Shown here: piece by piece, positions 24,885 to 32,095 of the stretch
How the letters are laid out: each line of letters opens with the position of its first letter
How positions within the stretch are numbered: position 1 is the stretch's first letter
Source of the DNA: an uncultured Lachnospiraceae bacterium
GTDB lineage: Bacteria > Bacillota > Clostridia > Lachnospirales > Lachnospiraceae
Direction: 5' to 3'
Assembly (NCBI GenBank): GCA_947626365.1
Contig: CANQRW010000029.1
Coordinates: forward strand, 1-38,372
DNA: 38,372 nt
Notes under the pieces: model-generated
Told to the model about the DNA's origin: nothing
The model's database searches: none
Seen by the model: the letters and a program-made list of their open reading frames with translations, nothing else
Made by a program: the position numbers and the translations under genes

Positions 24885-25172
24885 TTGCGTCAGGCAACAA
24901 TGATGTATCCGTTCTTGACATTAGATGATGAGACAGAGATTGTACATTCTCAGATGCTGCCGGATGTAAGAGTGAGGGTATATATCGAGAAGCCAGATGA
25001 GAAAGACTGTTTCTACCATGCGACTTGCTACCTGCCCGGATATGAATGGGAAGATATCTATGGCTTTTCAGAGAGTGAGATGGAGCGATATCGGGAGATT
25101 GTCCGGTCAACGGCACACTTGGTTCTTGAATTTTCTCAAAAGGGAGGATTTGCAAATGCCTCAAATCGTTAA
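24885..25172 (+). CDS. Conserved-looking hypothetical protein of about 95 residues, start uncertain
   Basis: The frame holds MYPFLTLDDETEIVHSQML, CYLPGYEWEDIYGFSESEME and LEFSQKGGFANAS. This looks like a family I associate with mobile elements of Clostridia, with no known function. No ATG with a ribosome-binding site exists: TTG 24885 or ATG 24900/24903 are possible, and the open frame reaches back to 24828. It may be 5' truncated. Its end overlaps the DUF4160 start at 25156, as in paired genes. Confidence 0.5.
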   Translation: MRQATMMYPFLTLDDETEIVHSQMLPDVRVRVYIEKPDEKDCFYHATCYLPGYEWEDIYGFSESEMERYREIVRSTAHLVLEFSQKGGFANASNR

Positions 25173-25270
25173 GATCGGTTTTTATTGGGTGTATTTTGGT
25201 CCAATGAGGATCAGTTGAGTTTTATTGTTGAATGGCAGAATATGAAGATTAGCGGAGATTCAGGGCAAAA
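25156..25270 (+). pseudogene. DUF4160 gene, frameshifted and truncated at tRNA repeat B
   Basis: The start MPQIVKIGFYWVYF is typical of DUF4160 proteins (usual continuation: WSNE). After YF the frame is wrong. One extra T at about 25195 would restore WSNEDQLSFIVEW. The restored frame then runs into repeat B at 25271, so the gene is cut there as well. DUF4160 genes often stand beside DUF2442 genes in toxin-antitoxin-like pairs; no DUF2442 is visible. Confidence 0.65.
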
Positions 25271-25349
25271 TGTCCGGGGTTCGAGTCCCTGAGGGCGCAC
25301 GTAAAGTACTGGTTTTGCAGACGCATGAGCTGCGGGGCCGGTGCTTTTT
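25271..25349 (+). repeat. tRNA-Lys 3' end direct repeat, copy B
   Basis: This copy of the T-arm, acceptor strand and terminator stands 1536 bp after copy A and has no 5' tRNA half. The DUF4160 fragment ends at its left edge. Confidence 0.9.
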
Positions 25350-25627
25350 TTATGTGTTGAAAAATAATCCTTAGCTATCTTTTGGAAAAGGATATTGTTG
25401 ATGATATTTTAATTCTTAGTAAGTCTTATATAAAATCCCTCTTATTTATGCAATGATGAATTTTGCCGTATAGAAATTCAGTGGTGAAAGCTTGAATCGA
25501 ACTATGTTAAAAAACAGCAATCAATTGTATTTTTCTGGGCAAGATTCTTAAAATTCAGAATGTTATACTTGAATACAACAAAAAACTGAATTAAGCACAA
25601 CAAAAACTGAAAGGAGCGAACTGAAAC

Positions 25628-26275
25628 ATGAAAAAAAGCAACATCCATTTTGATGTATGCAATCTGCCGCTGAAGTACTTTGTACCATTTTTCGTAATGG
25701 TAATCATTGCGTCCTACCTTGGTTTTATACCAACGGTCGAGCTGGCAGACGGCCTGGTGGCATCGAACTATATTGCCACATTTGCATTCCTGATGTCTGT
25801 CGGAGGCCTCTTCTTCTGGCTGGGAGATACGATTCCTATTGTCAATAATTACCTGGGTGGCGCCTGTCTGCTGTCATTGTTTGGTATTTCCACATTGAAT
25901 TATTTTGGCCTGGTTCCGCAGGAACTGGTCCTGGGTACCAAAGTGCTGATATCCGGTGGCTTTCAAGATGCGTTCATGGCCTTCATTTTGGTTGGTTCTG
26001 TGCTTGTTATGGATCGCAAGCTCATCCTTAATGCCACAGCGCGCTACATTCCCACTGTCCTCGGCAGCCAGCTTTTTGCAATTCTTTTTGCCATGCTTGC
26101 TGGTGTTATCACCGGATTTGGACCGGTTAAAGCGCTGTTTGACATTGCCGCTCCCTGCATGTCCGGCGGTTCCGCAGGCGCCATTGCGACGCTTCCCAAG
26201 CTCTATAGTGATCTTTCCGGAACAGACCTGATGTCGGAAGCCGGTAAATTCCTCTGCTATGCTTCTATTGATTGA
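25628..26275 (+). pseudogene. 2-hydroxycarboxylate transporter (CitS/2HCT type), N-terminal half only
   Basis: The 215 residues match the first half of 2HCT-family sodium-coupled citrate/malate carriers: several helices, VGGLFFWLGDTIPIVNNYLG, LVGSVLVMDRKLILNATARY and the GGSAGAIATLP re-entrant-loop motif (family GGxG). Full members have about 430-450 residues. The frame ends with FLCYASID exactly where a LeuC-like fragment begins in another frame, so an internal deletion removed the second half. AAAGGAG precedes the ATG. Not functional as it stands. Confidence 0.8.
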
Positions 26276-26489
26276 GGCCGGAGCGATCATTCTGCAGACC
26301 GGATGTACGGTGTGTGTTGGAACGACCTGCGGTATTCTAAGTGCCGGTCAGACTATGCTTGGCACACATAACCGCAACTTCCTCGGACGATTCGGCTCCA
26401 AAGACGCGCTGGTTTATTTGGGTTCTCCGGCAACCGCGGCGGCTACAGCATTGACCGGTGTTATTACAAATCCGCAAAGCCTGCTTTGA
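26259..26489 (+). pseudogene. C-terminal fragment of a LeuC/aconitase-type dehydratase
   Basis: The 76 codons carry LIEAGAIILQTGCTVCVGTT, SAGQTMLGTHNRNFLGRFG and YLGSPATAAATALTGVITNP, the C-terminal signature of 3-isopropylmalate dehydratase large subunits and homoaconitases, with one cluster-type cysteine region. The roughly 330 N-terminal residues are missing. Homology begins near 26265, at the end of the transporter fragment. The stop at 26487 is followed in the same frame by the metallo-beta-lactamase fragment. Confidence 0.8.
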
Positions 26490-27209
26490 AAGAAGGGACT
26501 GCTTTCCCACATTCATTTTGACCATGCGCAGGATGTAAGCAGACTTATGGAAAAATTCCCCGGTGCCCGGCTGTTTGTGGGAGATCTCTCAACAGATCCG
26601 CTTTGCGCGTGGCAGCATATTAGCCTGAGTAATATTTATCGCGTGCATGGCGGAGAAGAGTATACTTTTGATGATGTAAACATTCAGGTTTTTTCAGGCC
26701 GGCATACGGAAAGTGCCAAAGGAACTTATCGCGATACTACAGTGAAAGGCGATTCCGCAAGTCTGAGCTACTGGTTTGGGTTTTTGGAATTGATGAATTA
26801 TTATGTTACTGTCAGCGACGGTACCCGTATTTTGGTGTGGGCGGGAATGACATCTCCTGACCAGAAGTATCGGCTGCAAGGCCTGAAACCTGATTTGGCG
26901 ATCATGCATTTAAGTCCCAAACAGGATCCATATATGTTGGCCGATCTGGTTAAGAGCATCGGCGCACAGGTCGTAATTCCACATCACCATGACCTTATTG
27001 GTCCTCTTGCGGAAAAGCACCCGGAGATGGTGGATCAAATGTTGTCCGCGCAAGCTAAAGACGCTTACTTTGTGGATGGGAAATTCAATAAAGAAGCCTT
27101 TATCGGTTATTTCAGCAGCGTACTTGAAGAGATGGTTCCTCATGTTAATATGATGGAACTAAAACACCACAAATGGTACCGCTTTGGGCTGGCATTTCAG
27201 CAGCTGTAG
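26490..27209 (+). pseudogene. Metallo-beta-lactamase-fold hydrolase, N-terminus missing
   Basis: Starting directly after the LeuC stop, the frame encodes the metal motif SHIHFDHAQDVS (HxHxDH) and continues with FSGRHTESAKG, WAGMTSPDQKY and VVIPHHHDL. This is the order of an UlaG-like lactonase or a related MBL hydrolase. About 60-90 N-terminal residues before the metal motif are missing. An ATG at 26547 lies after the motif, so any product would lack it. Confidence 0.75.
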
Positions 27210-27290
27210 CAAGCGTTGGTTTCCTCTGATTTCAAGTGCCGGTTCTTCGCTTTATTGCTGCTGTGATTCGGCCTGGTATGGTGTGAAAAA

Positions 27291-27345
27291 CGCCCTTAAG
27301 GGACTCTGAAACTGTTTATTCGGGTTTCGAGTCTCTGAGGGTGCA
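27291..27345 (+). pseudogene. Decayed tRNA-Lys pseudogene without D-arm
   Basis: The segment starts with CGCCCTTA, matching the tRNA-Lys 5' acceptor. It then jumps to GACTCTGAA (anticodon region) and continues with GGTTTCGAGTCTCTGAGGGTGCA. The D-arm of about 20 bases is gone, and several stem positions are changed. It cannot fold as a tRNA. Confidence 0.65.
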
Positions 27346-27365
27346 CGTAAAGTACTGGTTTTGCG
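27321..27365 (+). repeat. tRNA-Lys 3' end direct repeat, copy C (diverged)
   Basis: The segment matches copies A and B through the acceptor end and the following CACGTAAAGTACTGGTTTTG, with several mismatches. It then stops; the second half of the terminator is missing. Confidence 0.8.
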
Positions 27366-27455
27366 ATGCGAAAAGAGTTTCTTTGATATCCAAATGCGGG
27401 ACACTGAAGAAAAGAAATTGCCGGGCGCTGTGAAATAATGCGTCCGGCATAACCC

Positions 27456-28256
27456 TTAATTGACAGGCTGCTGAAGTTGCTTGTTCAGTTCCTCGATAAA
27501 CTGGCGGGACAAAGACGGAATGGATTTGGCAATTAAATCCACGGATACCCCATTGAGCAGTAAATTAGTTGCTGTCTGGATATGTTCCTTTTTGGTAGCT
27601 TCTTTAGCGAAATTAATCGCGTATTCCTGTACGGCCTGACACATAATCTGTACCCCCTTCTGATCTTCCTTAAAATATCTCACTCGGTTACAAAGCTTTA
27701 TAAAATTCTGGTGTTCTCCGACGCTGTTCTTGAAATACTGCATTAGCTCTGCGATATCGCTGTAATCATTCACTTCTGCATTTACATAAATTTCATGAAC
27801 CCCATTGTCCACCACAGAACCGGTTTCTTCGATTATCCGGTTGATATGGTAAATCGTCCGATCTTCCCCAAAGATGTCAAATTTGGAGATGAAAATAAGA
27901 TAAACGTCAGGTAGATCCTTGTAATCAAGTCCCTTTTCCACAAAGACGGTATCAATGTTTGAATGGTTGAATCGTACCCGCCGCTGGTGATCATCGTCAT
28001 CCGCCTTTTGAACCTCACAGTTGATGAGTGAATGGTCCTCATCCTCGCATAGCAGATCAAGGATTACGGAATGCGCGCCCACATTGCGAAGGAAGCGCTG
28101 AGTCTGACTATGGATGACTTTCAGATTGGGTTTTTCCAAAATGATTCGCAGGATTTCTTCAGCAACCGCTGGGTCTTCTGCCATCTTCTGAAAAAATATA
28201 TCATCTATGACATTCAGTTTGGCAATAACAGCCTTTTGTTCTTCGTAGGTCTGCAT
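27456..28256 (-). CDS. Rpn/PDDEXK-family putative transposase-type nuclease
   Basis: The 266-residue protein belongs to the Rpn-like PD-(D/E)XK proteins (PDDEXK_2). Visible marks are the start NVIDDIFFQKMAEDPAVAEE, the catalytic pattern VILDLLCEDEDHSLINCEVQ (Asp and ExQ) and a helical C-terminus (ATNLLLNGVSVDLIAKSIP). Rpn proteins cleave DNA and promote RecA-independent recombination; many clostridial genomes hold several copies. The length is normal and no break is seen. AAAGGA precedes the ATG. It lies between the tRNA-Lys debris and the damaged mod locus. Confidence 0.8.
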   Translation of the reverse strand: MQTYEEQKAVIAKLNVIDDIFFQKMAEDPAVAEEILRIILEKPNLKVIHSQTQRFLRNVGAHSVILDLLCEDEDHSLINCEVQKADDDDHQRRVRFNHSNIDTVFVEKGLDYKDLPDVYLIFISKFDIFGEDRTIYHINRIIEETGSVVDNGVHEIYVNAEVNDYSDIAELMQYFKNSVGEHQNFIKLCNRVRYFKEDQKGVQIMCQAVQEYAINFAKEATKKEHIQTATNLLLNGVSVDLIAKSIPSLSRQFIEELNKQLQQPVN

Positions 28257-28388
28257 ATGAAATCCTTTCGGTTCAATAAATAGCGTAAGTAATGTTGTTG
28301 TTTATAGTGTACCATGTCCTCCGGACATGATCCCTCCGGGGGATGCACACGGTTCGCTTGGGTGTCTGCCTTCCCTTTGGTCAGGCGC

Positions 28389-28483
28389 GAACCGGTGCTG
28401 ATATAATCTCTATCGAGATTATATCATAGAATTCGATGTATGAAAATAGAAATTTTCGAGCAGGAACCGGGCTGATATAATCT
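28389..28483 (+). repeat. Direct repeat GAACCGG(T)GCTGATATAATCT flanking 54 bp
   Basis: Copies at 28389-28409 and 28464-28483 differ by one missing base. Each contains TGATATAAT, an extended -10 element. The second stands directly before the truncated modA. Confidence 0.75.
28399..28426. promoter_or_regulatory. 12-bp-arm palindrome overlapping an extended -10, upstream of modA
   Basis: TGATATAATCTC (28399-28410), four bases, then its complement (28415-28426). The left arm contains an extended -10 (TGATATAAT). A repressor site covering a promoter is one reading, and a ModE-like molybdate operator would fit the neighbours. No regulator gene is visible to support it. Confidence 0.5.
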
Positions 28484-29198
28484 GAAAGAATTTAATTTGG
28501 AACATCTTACAGCGGCAAATTTCCGTACATCTTACATCTTACACACCTATAACGCGGACAGTTCCGGCACCCTTCTGACCCAGATCGAGGAAGGCTATGA
28601 GTGCGATATCTTCTTCTCTGCCGCCCAGAAGCAGATGAATCAGCTGGAGGAAGACGGATTTGTGGTAGAGGGAACCAGGGCCAACGTCCTGAATAATCAG
28701 CTGGTAGTGGTGGCGCTGAAGGACAGCGATACCAAGGTGACAGGACTGGAGAATCTGGGAGAGGCGGAGAGCATCGCCCTTGCCGGCGGCAGCGTACCGG
28801 CCGGAAAATATACGAGAGACGCCCTGATCAGTCTGGGAATCCTGGAGAAGACGGACGATTCCGCCAGCATTACGACTCAGCAGATTTCCGATGCCCTTGG
28901 CGGCGTGGAAATCAGCGAACAGGACAATGTGAGCAAGGTGCTGACGGCTGTGGCGGAGGGCTCCTGTGAGGTGGGAACCACCTACTATTCCGATACCTAC
29001 GGCTATGAGGATGATATCCAGGTTCTGGAGACCGTAAGCTATGACCTGACCGGGGACGTAATCTATCCCATCGCCCGGGTGGTCAATGAGGAAGCTGACG
29101 AGGCCCAGAACGCGGCAGCGGACGATTTCCTGGCCTATATCCTTTCCGATGAGGCCAAGGCGATCTTCGACAGCTACTATTTTGATACCGACGTATAA
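28476..29198 (+). pseudogene. modA: Molybdate-binding protein ModA, N-terminus missing
   Basis: The frame joins ModA homology at TYNADSSGTLLTQIEEG and continues through CDIFFSAAQKQMNQLEEDG, LAGGSVPAGKYTRDAL and DVIYPIARVV to a normal end. Molybdate-binding proteins carry a signal peptide and about 50-60 further residues before this point, including the first ligand loop. These are absent, and the open frame starts at a TGA (28473). The only starts are TTG 28497 or later, without a good ribosome-binding site. A product could not be exported or bind normally. modB and modC downstream look intact. Confidence 0.8.
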
Positions 29199-29293
29199 CA
29201 AAAGGATTGGTACCGGCGGTTAATAAAACGATGGGTACCGACGGTTAATAAAAGATACCAGCGTTTTGCAAAAAGGATACCTACGTTTAATAA
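29184..29293 (+). repeat. Tandem repeats derived from the modA stop-codon region
   Basis: Units related to GATACCGACGTATAA (the modA end) recur at about 29209, 29234, 29254 and 29276 with GGTACCGACGGTTAATAA-like sequence, 20-25 bp apart. They fill the modA-modB gap. Confidence 0.75.
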
Positions 29294-29312
29294 AGCAGGA
29301 AGGGAGACGGAT

Positions 29313-30017
29313 ATGGAAAATGTGGCGGAGCTGCTGAGAAATCTGGACTGGAGTCCGCTGTTTATCTCGCTGAAAACCGGGATCGTGGCGACGGTCATCT
29401 CCTTTTTCCTGGGCCTTTATACCGCCAGAAAGGTGGTGAAGGCCTCCCCCGGGAAAAAGGCGTTTATCGACGGGGTCCTGACCCTTCCCATGGTGCTTCC
29501 TCCTACGGTAGCCGGCTTCTTCCTGCTGCTTCTGTTCAGCAGGAGGAGGCCTTTTGGCATTTTTCTCTACGATCAGTTTGGGATCAAGGTAGTCCAGTCC
29601 TGGCTGGGCTGCATTACCGCCGCGACGGTGATCGCCTTTCCCCTGATGTACCGCAACGCCCGGGCGGCCTTTGAGCAGATCGATGTGAATCTGGTTTACG
29701 CCGGTCGGACTCTGGGCATGTCGGACTGGAAGATTTTCTGGACGGTGGTGGTGCCTACGGCCGGGCCGGGGATTGCCTCCGGGACGATTCTCACCTTTGC
29801 CCGGGCTCTGGGCGAGTATGGCGCCACCTCCATGCTGGCGGGAAATATTCCCGGCAAGACCGGAACCATTTCTCAGAAAATCGCCATGGTTATTCAGGAT
29901 GGAGATTACGGGACGGCAGGCGTGTGGGTGGCCATCGTTCTGCTGATCGCCTTTGGGGCCATCGTTCTTTTAAATCTGCTGTCCGGCAAAGCCATGAAGA
30001 ACGTGAAACGGTGGTAA
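29313..30017 (+). CDS. modB: Molybdate ABC transporter permease ModB
   Basis: The 234-residue permease has five to six helices: SLKTGIVATVISFFLGLYTA (about 20-39), LTLPMVLPPTVAGFFLLLLF, CITAATVIAFPLMYRNARAA, and the final pair near 165-225. The EAA loop that docks ModC reads ARALGEYGATSMLAGNIPG (about 164-182), the ModB form. The length is normal. GGAAGGGAG precedes the ATG. It delivers molybdate (or tungstate) into the cytosol with ModC. The missing ModA N-terminus leaves it without an evident binding protein. Confidence 0.92.
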   Translation: MENVAELLRNLDWSPLFISLKTGIVATVISFFLGLYTARKVVKASPGKKAFIDGVLTLPMVLPPTVAGFFLLLLFSRRRPFGIFLYDQFGIKVVQSWLGCITAATVIAFPLMYRNARAAFEQIDVNLVYAGRTLGMSDWKIFWTVVVPTAGPGIASGTILTFARALGEYGATSMLAGNIPGKTGTISQKIAMVIQDGDYGTAGVWVAIVLLIAFGAIVLLNLLSGKAMKNVKRW

Positions 30018-30087
30018 ATGAAAAATCGTGGCAAATGGAAAGCGGCGGCCCGCGGGAATCACGATTACAGGAAGGAGGAGACCCGGT

Positions 30088-31266
30088 ATGGAGATCGAGG
30101 CGAGGATTCGGAAATCTCTGGGGGATTTTAAGCTGGATGTGGAGCTGACCAGCCGGTGCGGCCGCATCGGCATCCTGGGCGCCTCCGGATGCGGGAAAAG
30201 CATGACCCTGAAATGCATTGCCGGCATTGAACGGCCGGATGAAGGGTTCATCCGGATCGGCGACCGGGTCCTGTTTGATTCCTCTTCCCATGTGGACATC
30301 AAGCCCCAGAAGCGAAATATCGGGTATCTGTTTCAGAATTACGCGCTGTTTCCCACCATGACGGTCCGGGCCAATATCGGAGCGGGACTGAAAGGAAGCC
30401 GAAAAGAAAACAGCCTCCGGGTGCAGGAGATGATTGACAAATTCCAGCTGTCCGGCCTGGCGGACCGGCTGCCGGGACAGCTGTCCGGCGGTCAGCAGCA
30501 GCGGGTGGCCCTGGCGCGGATCATGGCATACGAGCCGGATGTGATCCTGCTGGACGAGCCTTTTTCCGCCCTGGATGTGTTTCTCAAGGACCGGCTTCAG
30601 CGGGAGCTGATTGAGATGCTGGCGGATTATCCGGGGATCGTGATCATGGTATCCCACAGCCGGGACGAGCTGTACCGGTTCAGCGATGAGATTCTGGTCA
30701 TGGACAGCGGAAAGGCTGTGATACACGGACAGACAAAGGAGATTTTCGCCAGGCCCCGGTATCGGGAGGTGGCCCGTCTGACCGGCTGCAAGAATATCAC
30801 AGGGATCCGCCGGCTAGACGATCACACGGCAGAGATCACCGACTGGGGGGTCCGGCTACGCACGGAGAGAACCATTCCGGAGAAGGCCGCGGCCATCGGC
30901 TATCGGGCCCATGACTTTGTGCCGGTGTGGGGAAGCCGCCGGGAGAACTGCCTGAAATTCCGGCTGAAAAGCATAGCGGAGCTCCCCTTTGAGAATAATT
31001 ATTATCTCCTGCCGGAGACGGAACAGACTTCCCGGGCAGAAGGCGCAGATTGCGAAGCCGAGGATGTGGCTCACGAAGCCAGGAACACAGTTCACGAAGC
31101 GGTGGGCGCGGTTCCTGTGCCGGAGAACAGGACCTCCGGAGAAACGGAGCGGACCATCTGCTGGTTCGTGCAGCGTGACCGCCTGCCGGAACTGGAAGAA
31201 AGGGGAATGCCGGATTATCTGGAAATTCGGGAGGAGAAGATCATGTTCCTGGAAGACCAGGAATGA
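30088..31266 (+). CDS. modC: Molybdate ABC transporter ATPase ModC with an unusual C-terminal insert
   Basis: The 392-residue ATPase has Walker A LGASGCGKSMT (about 29-39), signature LSGGQQQRVALARI (about 132-145), Walker B VILLDEPFSALD (about 152-163) and the switch His in MVSHSRDE. The C-terminal part, where ModC proteins carry a molybdate-binding domain, holds a low-complexity stretch (about 307-354) with repeated AHEA/VHEA units (DVAHEARNTVHEAVGAV). That stretch is not typical of the family. The start at 30088 follows GGAGG; an upstream ATG (30028) lacks homology. It is encoded 70 bp after modB. Confidence 0.9.
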   Translation: MEIEARIRKSLGDFKLDVELTSRCGRIGILGASGCGKSMTLKCIAGIERPDEGFIRIGDRVLFDSSSHVDIKPQKRNIGYLFQNYALFPTMTVRANIGAGLKGSRKENSLRVQEMIDKFQLSGLADRLPGQLSGGQQQRVALARIMAYEPDVILLDEPFSALDVFLKDRLQRELIEMLADYPGIVIMVSHSRDELYRFSDEILVMDSGKAVIHGQTKEIFARPRYREVARLTGCKNITGIRRLDDHTAEITDWGVRLRTERTIPEKAAAIGYRAHDFVPVWGSRRENCLKFRLKSIAELPFENNYYLLPETEQTSRAEGADCEAEDVAHEARNTVHEAVGAVPVPENRTSGETERTICWFVQRDRLPELEERGMPDYLEIREEKIMFLEDQE

Positions 31267-31411
31267 CGAGAAGAATCGATTTTGCGGGTGACCGGGAATG
31301 ACGAGAAGAATCGATTTTTGGACGGCTGAGAATAACTGGAAGAACTGGTTTTGAGATGGTCAGAAATAATGAGAAAAATTAGTCTTTGGACGGTCAGAAA
31401 TGACGAATCGG
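31255..31411 (+). repeat. Tandem 34-35-bp repeats derived from the modC stop-codon region
   Basis: Unit 1 (31255-31289) spans the modC stop: GACCAGGAATGACGAGAAG. Unit 2 (31290-31324) is nearly identical. Units 3 (31325-31358), 4 (31359-31392) and partial 5 (31393-31411) are progressively diverged. The last contains the moaC ribosome-binding site. Confidence 0.8.
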
Positions 31412-31418
31412 AGGGAAA

Positions 31419-31898
31419 ATGGGACTTACACATTTTGATGAAAACGGGAAAGCGGTTATGGTAGATGTATCGGAGAAAGCGGACACGGCCCGGACGGCGA
31501 CAGCCACCGGTAAAATTACCGTAAATCATCAGGTATACCAGGCGATAACCGAGGGAACAGTGGAAAAAGGAGATGTCCTGGGCGTGGCGGCGACCGCAGG
31601 GATCATGGGGGCAAAACGGACCTCCGACCTGATCCCCATGTGCCACATCCTCCCCATCACCAACTGCCGGATTCGTTTTGAGATGAAGCCGGAAGAGTTG
31701 GCGATCCAGTGCTTCTGCACCGTGAAAGTGACCGGCAAGACCGGGGTCGAGATGGAGGCGCTCACTGGTGCAAGCGTGGCCCTTCTTACTATATACGATA
31801 TGTGCAAGGCGCTGGACAAGTTCATGCAGATCGGGGATATCTACCTTGTGAGCAAAACCGGAGGAAAAAGCGGCGATATCCATAATGAGCGGGCGTAA
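31419..31898 (+). CDS. moaC: Cyclic pyranopterin monophosphate synthase MoaC
   Basis: The 159-residue enzyme forms cyclic pyranopterin monophosphate with MoaA in molybdenum cofactor synthesis. It starts with [18 protein letters not shown], has the active-site MCHILPIT and ends with [28 protein letters not shown] and KTGGKSG. The length is normal. GGAGG stands close before the ATG. It follows modC with the repeat array between them and was probably in the same transcript. No moaA is in the window. Confidence 0.95.
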   Translation: MGLTHFDENGKAVMVDVSEKADTARTATATGKITVNHQVYQAITEGTVEKGDVLGVAATAGIMGAKRTSDLIPMCHILPITNCRIRFEMKPEELAIQCFCTVKVTGKTGVEMEALTGASVALLTIYDMCKALDKFMQIGDIYLVSKTGGKSGDIHNERA

Positions 31899-31998
31899 AT
31901 ATTATTGATATCTGTTCCGATATTTCCGAATGGTTTTGGACAGCTGATAATAACAGTTCCTGCTTTCGGATGAAAATACGTATTTTGCCCTAAAATTG

Positions 31999-32027
31999 TT
32001 TACACAATATAAAGCTTATGTTATGAT
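31999..32027 (+). promoter_or_regulatory. Predicted sigma-A promoter of the alpha/beta hydrolase gene
   Basis: -35 TTTACA (31999-32004) and -10 TATGAT (32022-32027) with a 17-bp spacer stand 69 bp before the start codon. Confidence 0.7.
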
Positions 32028-32095
32028 ATTATAGAAAGATGGACATCAGGATAAGCTGTATTGAAACGATATGAATGATTGAAGGAGGAATGAAG

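Larger units (their letters stand above)
23764..25299 (+). mobile_element. Remnant island 1 between tRNA-Lys copies A and B
   Basis: The segment is bounded by the acceptor end of the intact tRNA and the second copy of that end (25299). It holds a P-loop gene, its frameshifted partner, a 95-codon gene and a frameshifted DUF4160. No integrase is left. Flanking copies of a tRNA 3' end are the standard scar of site-specific integration, but a tandem tRNA duplication with decay is also possible. Confidence 0.6.
25300..27345 (+). mobile_element. Remnant island 2 between tRNA-Lys copies B and C
   Basis: Bounded by repeat B and the pseudo-tRNA at 27291-27345. Its first 278 bases after the repeat (25350-25627) are AT-rich and hold no gene. 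The rest is three gene fragments in a row. No integrase is seen. Confidence 0.5.
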
